From Trema orientale (taxonomy: Eukaryota > Streptophyta > Magnoliopsida > Rosales > Cannabaceae), in the NCBI GenBank assembly GCA_002914845.1, contig JXTC01000076.1, positions 526,064 to 590,063 of the forward strand: a stretch of DNA of 64,000 bases, in the 5' to 3' direction. Under the pieces are notes generated by a model. That model made no database searches. It was not told the DNA's origin and saw only the letters and a list, made by a program, of their open reading frames with translations. How positions within the stretch are numbered: position 1 is the first letter of the stretch; each line of letters begins with the position of its first letter. A program made the position numbers and the translations under genes. Below, piece by piece: positions 47,367-57,975 of this stretch.

Positions 47367-49169
47367 ATTAAATAATAATTAGAACACCAAAAAATTACAC
47401 TCTAAAATTAATAATGTATATCCAATTAAAAAACTATTTTATTTTATTTATGAGCGGAACACACCACTTTTAGTGATTAAATTGTTATTCGAAATCTATA
47501 CTTATAATAGAAAGCACGGATGAGAACTGAGATTTCTTACTTGCTTCAACCTCAAATTGATCTCAACCGTTCATTACTTTTTCAATCTACGGGTCTACAA
47601 TGCTCCACTACTTCACAAGATTTTCCATCATAGCTTGCCACGTTTTCTTCTTACCATAGTGCCTACCTGCCTACACGTTTTCTTCTTCCTCTTCCCATCT
47701 TCCATTTTCTTTTCCTTTGCTCCGCTCTGCATGTGTCTCTTCTCGAGTGCTTACACAAGTTGATGAAATGGGGGTTTTTGAGAAGAGGCCTTGATTGTCT
47801 TCTCCAATCGACGAGGGCTACAAATCATCTCACGGCCTGCCGGAAACGAGGCCTCAATTAGGTGGGTAAGGTGTTATGTTGTTGGAATGAATTAGAGCAA
47901 GAGATGCCTTTATAATTAGGTGTGTTGTTTTGATTTTATATATATATATATATATATATATTTGTCCTTGTGATTTTGGTTTATGGAACTTCATCTTCAA
48001 TTTTGGTGTGTAATGCTAATATCAGATTTATTTACTTATAATTTATTTTATCTTTTGAAATGGGTGGTTGGGAAATGAATAGATTAATATGCAGGAGCAA
48101 ACAATAGGGGTGGCATTGGTTCTGGAGTTGGATTTATTTGTTTGGTTTTTTTTTTTTGTAGATCTTTTGCCCTTTGATTTCTTTTTGTTTTTTTTTTTTG
48201 TTTTTGTTTCCTTTTTCCAGTTTCTACCAGCCAAAAAGCGTATGGTGGCCCGTTTGAGGTGCGATACTTTCGCTATTTTTCATTTTAATCTCATCTATTA
48301 GAATTGAATTGAATATTTCCATTTTCATCGGGGCTTATGGAGAAATGGCTGATTTTTACGCTTTCATATTATTAGATTTTTCTTTCCCTCTTTTTGGACT
48401 ATTGAGTGGTTGAAGATATTGATGTTAGTTTTAGGTTGATTTAATTGCGTTTTTATTCCCATATTTGTTATTTTCTTTTACAATCAAAAAACTTACTTAT
48501 TTGTCTTGTACAATTTTTTTTTTTTGTGATTAATCGCAATGCATGTCCTTTTCTCTTTCTTACTCTTTACTTTCTCTGTTTTATGACTCAATTTTAGGGT
48601 TTTGAGAGACACTGTCGAATTGCTTGTGATACTATATATCAATAAAAATACATTCTTATATTATAATAGATTCAATAGTTGCTTCATTGTCAATATAAAT
48701 GAGATTTTAACTATCTTTAATTCTTGATTTCAGTCATTATCCTTTAATTATTGAGGAACATATTTTGGCGCTATATGTCTCTTTTTTTTTGGTCCGAATG
48801 GGGTTGGCCTCAAAAGGAATTTGCAATTTTAACAAAAAATTTTTTTAAAAAAGACCTAAAAAAAGTCAAAGAAAGTGGTGGCAAAGAAATGTGATGAAGG
48901 TAAAGTTTCTTACAAATGAAGAGAAATAAATGATAAGAAAACGACGGAGAAAATAATATTTTCAAAAGAAATTATGTCAATCTGAAGAGGAAAACGAAGA
49001 TAAAAAAAAATAGTCAGAGAAAAGCAAGACAAGAGTTATGTTTAACTGAAGCTAAAAAGAGAAGAGACAAAAACATTGTAGAGAACAATATATGAAAATT
49101 AAAGAAAGGATCAAAGAACGTAATAAGAAAATCTATCTAGCCAAAAAAAATTCAAAAAAAATTACAAGA

Positions 49170-49690
49170 AATTGACATTTCAGAGAATGCAAAATTAGAT
49201 GTAAATGATGTCACACAGTACAATGAAGATATTGATGGGATAGCAAAAAGGTTGGACATCAATATAGATAACAATGTTGTAATTCAGGAAGATAGTAAGT
49301 ATCAATGTTAAATTCTTCTGCTTGATTTTCGTTTTACTATTTCTTTTCAAGATGTTTGTTTTTTTTTTTTTTTTTGTCTCCTTAATCTATAACTTTCTTT
49401 TTTCAGGAAATCTAGATGAGCAGGTTCAATTAGCAAGAAACAATCATAAAGAAAAAGAGAAAATAACTATTTTTTCTACTTTTGAATTTGGTGAGAAAAT
49501 TCATCAATTTATATAAACAATGTTAGTATAACAGTAATTTGTTATTTTACTGATAACATCTACATGTTAGTTAGGTGAATGTTCAAAAGAAGGAAGTACA
49601 TATAAAAAGCGACCTCTAGATGAAACTTCAAAAGAAGGAAATATTTCCAAAAGGCGTATGTTGATTGCTGATAAAAGTAGAAAAACAGGT
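49170..49690 (+). pseudogene. Exon-like pieces in the Helitron, probably Helitron protein N-terminus
   Basis: Open pieces with plausible splice borders: about 49170-49292 (ENAKLDVNDVTQYNEDID, donor GTAAGT), about 49408-49490 (acceptor TTTTTTCAG, NLDEQVQLARNNHKEKEK), and about 49576-49688 (KKRPLDETSKEGNISKRR, donor GTATGA). The lysine-rich, low-complexity character fits the start of plant Helitron proteins, but I cannot prove it. Confidence 0.4.
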
Positions 49691-50124
49691 ATGACTCTAA
49701 TTAAATGTCAATAGATATTTCTGAAATATACAAATATGTTCTACACTACATTAATTTTGTTTGTATACATTAATTTTGTTTGTATAATATCATAGATGTG
49801 ATTTAGAACCTCTTTCCTACTTCTTACTCTATTTCTTTATTCCCTTATTTTGATACCTTTATTTTAAAAACAGATTTCTTTTGTGCTAGGAAGAACAAAA
49901 TAACAAAAATTATAGAAAACATATCCTTCGTAGCACATGTATCTGCTAGAAACACCAACAATATGACAATAATGTAATGCAAAAAAATTTCCTCACGAGT
50001 CAGTCAAAAGGTTTTTGTTGTTCTGATAGTGAAATATCTTTGATAATAAATAATACACCAAAAAAACTATATAATCTATATACATGTACAACTCAAGAAT
50101 CTTTAGAATTTTGAAAGCATATTT

Positions 50125-50340
50125 GAACTTAAAATAATAATTTTTCTTTCACTTCGTTCGGTTATAGATGTGATAAGAACATATGTGAAAGAAACAAAAG
50201 TGTATATATATTTCGAGTGCATGGGCAAATTTATCATTATATTAATGAACTTATTCCATCAGATGATCATCTTTCGAATTTACAGCTATAATATTTTTAT
50301 GATACAGTGCATGAAATAGAAAATCGTCTACATCATTTGC
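50125..50340 (+). pseudogene. Helitron Rep/helicase N-terminal remnant
   Basis: Reads NNNFSFTSFGYRCDKNI, then after a one-base shift VYIFRVHGQIYHYINELIP, then a stop, and YFYDTVHEIENRLHHL. The blocks F(R/K)VHGQIYH and YFYDT-HEIENR are characteristic of plant Helitron-encoded proteins, ahead of the Helitron-like domain. Nothing downstream of this block is present. Confidence 0.82.
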
Positions 50341-51698
50341 TACAACTAAACTCTTTTTTTTTTGGTTCAACCGAGTTTTAATCTCGACCGTCTATTTAAG
50401 TTTTGATCTAAAGGATGAAAATAACCAACATCAAGAACTTTTTCCTTACTCGCACTTGACATGTTTTCTTTCGTCAGGCAATGCTTGTCTTTTTCTCACC
50501 ACTTATCTCACATTCTCCTGAATTTTCTGTTGCACCGACACTGATCTCTCACTCTCCTATACTTAATTCTCGATTGAAAGGCCGACTCAGGTAATTCTTT
50601 TTCGTTTTCTTTGTGGGTTTGTCTATTCCTTTCCTTTTGGTTTGTATAATTGTCCTGGTTCTTTCAATTCGTAGAAAGAAGAACGGTGAAGTCTATAATT
50701 TTCAAGTGAGAATAAAAAAAGGGTAAATTTTGTGAGTAAAATAGATTTGCATTTATAAAGTTTTAATCCAGAGCTAAATAATTGTGCTTGTTTGCATTTT
50801 CTGTTGATTATTAGTGGGGTTAATTTCTATTAAAATTATCGTGACCCTAATTTTCTTTTTATTAATTTTTTTTTTAAAAACGACGCCATGTATCCTTGCT
50901 GTTAAAATTTGTGTCTAAGTGAAGCTTTTTCTGGAATTCTTTTGACTTTGAAAAGGATCAAGATTTGCGTAATTAACAATTATTCTATGATATGTGTGGT
51001 CTACGTATGGTAGGAATGCCTCTTCCAACTCTACTTCAACAAGATAGCCATGTTACCCTATTATTTAGAGTCATTTTTTGATCTTGGCTACGCAGCCATG
51101 TTACCCTATTATTTAGTCATTGTATTGTCTTGGCTACGCTTTTGGCTACTGCGGAGAAGATTGGGGGGGCTGCTCCTTCACGTTACAAAGATTCTCCAAA
51201 AAGCTATTGCTACTCTCAGGGACTTCCTCATCAAGGTTTAAGTAAACCATGATTCGTCAAATTTTCATATTAATATTTATTTATAATTTTCTTGTTTGGT
51301 TTCCAACTTTCAGCTTAATTATGAAATAAGATTTTTTTTGAAAAAAAGCTTGATTGAGATCTTTTTGGGTCGGTTTGAGTTGTCAAATTCTGTATTGGTT
51401 ATTTGGATATAGGATGGTCCAATCTTGATTAATATTTGAGAGTTTTAGAAATGGTGGTATTGTTATTAGTATATGTTGGGTTTTGGTATTGAGCTACTAT
51501 TTCTGATTAATGAATGTATGACCAACTCTGTGCATTCTCATTTGAAGTTAAGTGAGGCTTCTTAGATACTGTGGTATGACTTGTGGGCTTCTAAATCTTT
51601 ATATACTTTGTTTCTTTTGAATTAAACATCTGAAATCTTTTGTTACACTGAAGACACACGCTGCACACGTGCCAAAGGCACGACACCACACTAGTTTA

Positions 51699-51907
51699 TA
51701 TATAAATTGGTTTGGTTACCTCTCTCCCTCGCACGAGGATTTGACTTTGGATGCTTTGTCCCAAAAATTCTGTCTCATTTCTTGTCTACCCTGTGCACGA
51801 GGATTTGATATATAAATTGGTTTGGTTACCTCTCTCCCTCGCACGAGGATTTGACTTTGGATGCTTTGTCCCAAAAATTCTGTCTCATTTCTTGTCTACC
51901 CTGTGAA
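51699..51907. repeat. 110-bp tandem duplication beside the Helitron 3' end
   Basis: TATATAAATTGGTTTGGTTA starts at 51699 and again at 51809, and the following text (CTCTCCCTCGCACGAGG...) is essentially identical. The first unit begins five bases after the CTAG end of the Helitron, so it is host flank. Confidence 0.85.
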
Positions 51908-53244
51908 AAGACGCCACGTCATCTAAGTGAGCTGCAGTCCCTTTAAGTTTTAGCAGAGTTATGAGCCTTCAAGGTGTCTTTTCCTTCCTTTCCTTTTTTA
52001 TTTTTCATTTTTTTTAAACGACCAAGAGTTATGAGCCTCATCTTTTCGAAAGTTGGTTCGATCCCCAAAACCCAACTAGCAGCACTGCTTGGTATTCATC
52101 AATCCATTTGATGAATAATGTTGATCCTCTTATTAGAAGCAGGCAAAAGATGCCCTTGATTCGGCGATGATAAGAGAGCAAATCTTAAAGATGCAATTTG
52201 GCCCTTTTGTAGTCGTCAACTTTTGATCAACCAAGCCCTAGCGAAAGAAGGAGAAAGGAGGTCGATGAGTATGGGGATCTTAGTAGCAAGGGTGGGGGTG
52301 GTCGATTTGATTGACCGAGGCCTCAGAGACGGAGAAGAAGGCACTGCTATTTCTCGAAAAGTTCTCCTCTATCCTCGGCTCATATTGCAATATACTACTG
52401 GAAAACTTCATTTTTTTCCCCCCTTTCTCAGTCAAATATGAAATATATAAACGATAATGGGTACTTGAGCAATTATTCATTACGTTCCTTTTTTTCTTTT
52501 TTCTTTTTTTTTTTTCAGGCTAATTCATTGGGTTGCCCTTGTGCTAAAACAAACTGAAACAATTTGTGGTTTAGAATTAAAATACTTGGGTGTGTTATTT
52601 TACTAGTTTTTAGAATTTCTAAGTTCGTACTTTATTTAGTATCCCCTTTCAATACAAATTATCTATACGATTTTCTTTCCAGATCCATGTTGATATTGGA
52701 ATGTAAGATAATGTATACATGTATATGAATTCATTTGTTAAACACATTCACTTTATATTTACTTTAAAAATAATAATAATAAGGCGTTAGAAAATCTTAG
52801 AGTTTTCTTGAGAATCGTGGACAAATTAAAATAAAAGCTCTTGATTTTTAAATAGACTGAAATAATATAATCTTTCTACCTTAAGAAGTTCAATTGGGTT
52901 GGATTGAGAATTGATTACCCGTAAATTAGCCTATAATCTTGGTCTGGAATAATTATAAGCTAAAAATCACATATTTTTTTCGGTCGAGTTATCATTTTTT
53001 ATTTGAATTAATTTGGGTTGTCGAGTTGGATGGATTAATGTATCATAAAAACATAAATGATAGCGAAATACCATATCTCTCCCTCACATTTTTCTTTCCT
53101 CTCTCTTCCTACTCAATTCAAATAAGGCAGTTTTCTCTCTTACATAAATAATTGGTGTCAATGACATATTGAGAAACTCACATTCGACCATGTTTTCAAT
53201 TTCAAGTTCACCTTCAATGGCTTTGTTGTATAGATATAAGAATA
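51908..53244. other. Spacer without a recognised gene
   Basis: A GC-richer stretch at 52140-52440 contains an open plus-strand frame (MSMGILVARVGVVDLIDRGL) but no family signature and no convincing splice or promoter context. The rest is AT-rich. Confidence 0.4.
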
Positions 53245-53260
53245 ATAAGCTGATATTTTT

Positions 53261-53398
53261 TGGTCCAAGGTTTGAGGGTTGTGTGTGTGTGTGTTTGGGG
53301 GGGTCAGGAGTTCAAACCTTGGTAGTGTGTGTGTGTCATTTTTCTTTAATTTGTAGTAAGTGGTGGTCATTAGTTAAGCCCCACTTTTTAAAAAAAAA
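53261..53398 (+). mobile_element. SINE with 16-bp target duplication
   Basis: ATAAGCTGATATTTTT occurs exactly at 53245-53260 and 53399-53414. The insert of about 138 bp starts TGGTCCAAGGTTTGAGG, has a pol III B-box-like GGAGTTCAAACCTTGG at about 53307-53322, and ends in an A-tail. Length, B box, tail and duplication fit a tRNA-derived SINE. The TG runs are internal. Confidence 0.8.
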
Positions 53399-53519
53399 AT
53401 AAGCTGATATTTTTCCATAACTTAAAAGGAAAATATTACTTCTTAAAAATTAAGTTTGCTTTTTGCCGGAAAACAATCTTATTCTCAATATTAGACAGAT
53501 TGCTCTATAGAAAAGCAAT

Positions 53520-55420
53520 CTGATTCTCGACACAAGTTTAAATATAAAAAATGTGAGCAAAAGCCAAGTTAGTGTACTCCTCAATTTTTCTTACACGATG
53601 CAGGTAATAACTCAGCTCAGACTGAGAACAAAGCTGCATCTCGATAAATTGATCACATAAAGCTATAACTCTATTTTGCAAAGAAGTGACACGATTGTTG
53701 ACCTTTTAGGTTTCAATCTTATACTCATGTTTTGATGTTAATAAATATATGATTAAGGACTAATAATCTACTTGAGTATATTGCAAAATTGATGACCAAA
53801 TCACAAAAGATATTCAAGATGGATTATAGAGAGAAGAGCTTGGAGCGTAAAAACTATCAAAGATTAACGTACAAGACTTAATTAGAAAAAAGGTAAAAGC
53901 TTTTAGTCTTGTATGAGAATTATGTTTGCATATCTTATGATCTTTTATGGGCTCAAATTTTGTTTTCAACAAAAAGTCTTAAACTAAAGTCCTTAAACTA
54001 TTTTTCAAAATGTTCATTTGATTTGAAAAATTAAATATATACCTTTAAAATAAGTCCTATGATCTTTAAAAGTTACAAACATATTTGAAATCATGATTTA
54101 AGCCAAAAAGAAATTTTCTATTTGCAAACTAGAATTTGTTTTAGTATGAACACTTTCTAAATTATTGTTAAAAATCTTTGTGAATCTAAAACAAGTTTGC
54201 AATAGTTAAAATATTATTTTCAAATTAATTTCTAATGTTTTTAAAGTGTTTAAAATAAGTTTAGAAGTCAGATTTTGAAAAACGCCAAAAGCTGTTAGAA
54301 TTTGCAAAAACGCCAAAAAGCTGTCAAAAATTAAAAATCATAGGTAGACCAGAAATCTCAACCGGTAGACCGCCTGATAGACCGAAAATTTCATTTTTGA
54401 CCATTAGATTTCGACCGTTGCAACCGCACTTCTATAGGCTAGTTTTTGAAGTCTACCGGAAACTCTAGAAACTGTGTTAAATTATTTAAAACGGCTAGTT
54501 TTCAAAAAGGCTTATAAATAGAAGCTATTTTAAGACTCAAATAATCTTTTTGAACAATCCTACATTGCTTTTTATCCATCTTTCAAGTCTTGATAACCTA
54601 CATTTCGTGATCAAACTTTCAAATACCTTTTCACAAAATTATTGAGCCAAACTAGATCATATCTTGTGCTTATACTCATTCTCCCTAAGTTTACATTGTA
54701 TTAAATCACATAGAGAAGAAAATTTTTATTGAGTATTTCAATTCAAACATATACTTTGTATTTGTAAGGTGACGTTGGCATCAGATTCATAAACAACCCA
54801 GTTATAGGTGAGGTTGACACTGGAGTCTAAACAATCTAAAATTAGGCGTGATAGAGCCGGAGTCAAGACTATTGTAAAGGCTTGAGTATGCCTAAAAGGA
54901 ATTCACTCCATTTGTACAAGGGTCGGTCAAGCCCATAATTTTGATCCGATAGTGGAAAGCTCAAAGCAAGTTGCCGAAGGCTGGGGACGTAGGCAAACCA
55001 TCGTATTTGTTGAACCTCGTAAAAATAGCGTTTGCAATTTATCTATCTCTGCCTCTTTAATTTATTTACTTGGAGATTTATTTGTTTGTTTATTATTTTT
55101 ACTTGTTTTATTCATTATTTGCATATTCTAGTTATTTCATTAGAAAGATTTGTAAAAGTTTTTAAAACTTAATTCACCCCCCCTTAAGTTAGCTAATCTT
55201 GGGATAACAACGATCAGCATCCCTCCCTTGATTGATTTCTATGAACGCAAATAGTTGAGGAGGAAGGGAATAAGCAACAATATCAATACTTACTTCAGAA
55301 CGATTGGTTTCAAGAGAAGTGTTAGTCATTCTTGAAGAAGACTTGATTACAAGTAAAACGGGACAAGAAGACATCAGCTGAATATTGAGAGAAGGCATGG
55401 AATGGATAACATTTATTAGT
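53520..55420 (-). pseudogene. Unidentified reading frame split by a solo LTR
   Basis: The part at 55215-55420 (minus) reads ...LETNRSEVSIDIVAYSLP and FIEINQGRDADR. The part at 53690-53530 continues in the same frame as VTSLQNRVIALCDQF and SYYLHRVRKIEEY. With the solo LTR and one copy of its target duplication set aside, the frame is open across the junction for over 120 codons. I do not recognise the protein. The second half looks helical. A stop follows near 53540 and an in-frame stop lies upstream near 55430, so this is one exon or a gene fragment. It is broken as it stands. Confidence 0.6.
53696..55209. mobile_element. Solo LTR, 1514 bp, with 5-bp target duplication ACGAT
   Basis: Starts TGTTGACCTTTTAGG and ends CTTGGGATAACA. 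ACGAT stands at 53691-53695 and 55210-55214. The 3' part has the CACCCCCCCTTAAGTTAGC segment seen before the end of many plant Copia LTRs. No internal domain remains, so it is a recombination-derived solo LTR. Confidence 0.9.
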
Positions 55421-55574
55421 AGACTTATTTATAATAAAATTTCATGATGTGAGCTACTCAGAAGACTTAATGTTTTAGGATATGACTGAAATTTTACAAT
55501 TAGTTATTGATCCAAAATTAAGTTACCAAATTATGTGACGAATCATGCAACATAGGATTTACCAATATATATAT

Positions 55575-55773
55575 ATACATAGGTATCGTTTTGGCCAATG
55601 AAAATTTATTATGTATATTTTTTTGTTGTAAAAAGTAAGAGAGAGAAATATCATTAATGATGCATGTCTCTTCATGTATCTTATTATAGCCATTGGATCA
55701 CTATTAGATGATGATCTAGCGGCTAAAAAAAATACCTACACATAGATAAAAAAATACCTATTGGATTGGCAAT
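55575..55773. mobile_element. MITE copy 3 (same family as 10.9-11.3 kb)
   Basis: Shares AGAGAGAAATATCATTAATGA, GTCTCTTCATGTATC and GCCATTGGATCA with copy 1 in the same order. It ends AATACCTATTGGATTGGCAAT before a (TA)n run. The left end is decayed. Confidence 0.6.
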
Positions 55774-55799
55774 CATATATATATATATATATACAAAAC

Positions 55800-56240
55800 T
55801 AGACACTTTTATGTAAGGGTAGGATGTATCAAATTCTTCAAAGCTTATCTAATTAGAAGACAATAAGGTGTCAATTTTTTCATAGAACTTAAAATCTCCT
55901 TCTTATTGCTTCCACCGTTTATGTTTCTTCTTGTAAAAAAAAAGCATATATGTATAGACTAGCAAATCCTTGTAATAGGGGCAAAATGAGATACAATGCA
56001 TTTGCTCTTTGGTTCTATCTCTGATCTGGTTATTTTCCTTTTACTTTTCAATCTCTCTCATTGTAACATCTGCTACTTTTTATATTTACTTAATACTTTT
56101 TATCTTTGTCTTTTATTTTCTTAAGCTATTTCTCTTCTCAAATCCATATGTGCCATCTTCATACGCCCACATATATATAACTTATACCGTATATCTATAT
56201 ACATATATACTTAAAATATATTTATATACATATATCTATC
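55800..56240. other. AT-rich spacer
   Basis: T-rich sequence with a low-complexity plus-strand frame (56009-56278). Nothing recognisable. Confidence 0.5.
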
Positions 56241-56834
56241 TAGAGGTATCAATTGGATCGGGTCGTCTACAGCCTTGAATAGTATAGGGCCACGCATAGC
56301 ACGACACCGATTTTTTGTAGGCTTAGGCCGGCCCTAGCCCTTAAGAGGCTTGGATTGGGCCTGACTTTCAGGCCCTAGGTCCAAGCACGTTAAGGGTCAG
56401 GGCTAATCCTAGCATATCACGAGCTCGGGCCAACCTTGGTCTATGAAGGATTAGGGCTACACTTTTTATAATTTTTTTGAGAAATATAGATAATTTTTTT
56501 TGTTACTTTATGTATTTAGATATAAATAAAAAAATAAATATCACTTATGAAATTGAATTTTTCTAGTATATTGTCTAACAAAAAATATATTTTTAAAAAA
56601 CAAATAAATTTTCTCATAAAAAAAGGATATCCTTTTTAAGGCCCAATAGTGCTGGCCTTGTAGGGCTAGGGGCCAGTGCTGGGCTTAGCATTTTTGTAAA
56701 TGGGCTGGGCCTGGCACAGTCCTGTACTGTAAAGAGTCGGGCCAGGCACATTCCCTGGCTTGCTTGGCCCGGCCCTGAAGGACTTGTATTGTAGAAGGTA
56801 GGGCTGGCACAGCACGACCCATTTGACACTTCTA
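56241..56834. mobile_element. GC-rich foldback with TAGAGGTGTCAA-type ends
   Basis: Left end TAGAGGTATCAATTGGATCG and right end CGACCCATTTGACACTTCTA are inverse repeats. The arms are rich in GGGCC/GGCCC motifs and pair imperfectly over roughly 200 bp each, with an AT-rich middle. The form resembles non-autonomous hAT-like foldbacks. No clean 8-bp duplication was found. Confidence 0.65.
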
Positions 56835-56849
56835 TATATATATCTATCT

Positions 56850-56851
56850 TC

Positions 56852-56883
<32 letters not shown>

Positions 56884-56886
56884 TAA

Positions 56887-56918
<32 letters not shown>

Positions 56919-56919
56919 G
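56850..56919. repeat. Palindromic (TAA)n-(TTA)n microsatellite
   Basis: A run of TAA triplets is followed directly by a run of ATT triplets, so the tract can fold into a near-perfect hairpin. Confidence 0.9.
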
Positions 56920-57689
56920 TTGTTGTGGTTTTTGGACCTCTTCCATCAGAAATCTAACTATCTAACAACCTAATCCTATATTGACACATTTATTTTTCTT
57001 TTATCTTTGATAAAATAGTTGTAATCTTCTGTGTAAAAAAACTAACTTTTTGATTATTTATTTATATTTCTAATTGAATGGCTGGAATCACATGTGTTAG
57101 AAAACTAACCATCTTTTTATTTGTTTCTAACTAGATGACTGGTATCTCCAAGAAATTTGGGTGAATATGCAAAATAACATATAAAATTTGAGTCTTTCTG
57201 GAAAAAAAAAAAAAAAAAGGAGAAATTAGACTAAATATGCATTATAACTTCCGTAATTTGAGACATATCCTCCCCAAATAAAACCTCTGAAAAATATGTA
57301 TGTTGACTAAAATACCCCCTTAAAAAATGTGCTCTTTTGTCCTGTCTATCCATTGTTGCTGTCTCTTGCAGATTAAAATACTTAACCTCACCTCTTTACT
57401 CTCATCTCTCTCGCACCCTAGCTCAACCTCTTGCAGTTCTCTCTCTCCTGCGCGTTGTCTTTCTGTTCTCTGTTTCAGATGGTCTCGCAAAAGCAATCTT
57501 TATTTCTCTCTCCCTTACTCCCCTCTCTTTCTCATTCTCTCTCAACCTAGCTCATCTATATCTTACTCGCATTAAGTCGTCTCTCTGTTGCAATGGAGAT
57601 CAAAACCCAAAAATCTCTATTAAAGCCAGATTTTTCCATAAGTTCCAATAATCTTTTGATGGTATTACGATGAATGTTCAACGATGATA
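56920..57689. other. Spacer with a pyrimidine-rich block
   Basis: Positions 57327-57600 are strongly C/T-rich (CTCTCTC, CTTGCAG) and resemble a plant 5' leader, with an ATG at 57593. The frame that follows is short and runs into the TTCGAYGG repeat. No gene is claimed. Confidence 0.4.
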
Positions 57690-57975
57690 CGTCATCTTTT
57701 CGATATATATTTGATGACATTGGTTTTCGATGGTTCTCGATGGAATTCGATGATGCCTCAGTGGATTTTCGACGGTATTCGACGGAGTTTCGACAACGGC
57801 CCTTTGACAATATTTCAACGGTCCTCCGATGCCGTTTTGACAGTTTTCCAATGGTTTTGTTTTTCGGCATCGACAATAGTGGTATTTCGATGGTTATTCG
57901 GTCGAACTTCGACGGTGTTTCAATTGATAGTGCTTCAACAGAGTTTCGACAACATTTCGATGAACCTTCGATGGA
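57690..57975. repeat. Degenerate TTCGAYGG short-period repeat
   Basis: Many copies of TTTCGATGG, TTCGACGG and close variants at irregular 9-15 bp steps. A second patch lies at about 58500-58640 (TTTCGATGAC, TTTCGAAG). The tract is open in overlapping frames on both strands because the repeat lacks stop codons, so I treat it as a repeat and not a gene. Confidence 0.65.

Larger units (their letters stand above)
47495..51694 (+). mobile_element. Helitron with both ends intact (4.2 kb)
   Basis: The 5' end is TCTATACTTATAATAG, starting TC after a host A (47494). The 3' end is CTAG (51691-51694), followed by host T. Eight nt before CTAG lies a perfect hairpin, CGTGCC-AAA-GGCACG (51668-51682). A|TC...CTAG|T insertion with a 3' hairpin and no target duplication defines Helitrons. 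Inside is only a decayed N-terminal part of the Rep/helicase gene. No HUH nuclease or helicase domain was seen, so the copy is non-autonomous. A second 5'-end-like text (CTCGACCGTCTATTTAAG) near 50380 hints at nesting. Confidence 0.9.

Noticed and set aside
47557..47763. Hydrophobic 68-codon frame in the Helitron
   Set aside because: T-rich low-complexity sequence close to the Helitron 5' end, without a family signature.
52223..52441. Gene encoding MINQALAKEGERRSMSMG...
   Set aside because: Single short frame, no recognised domain, no partner exons with matching phase.
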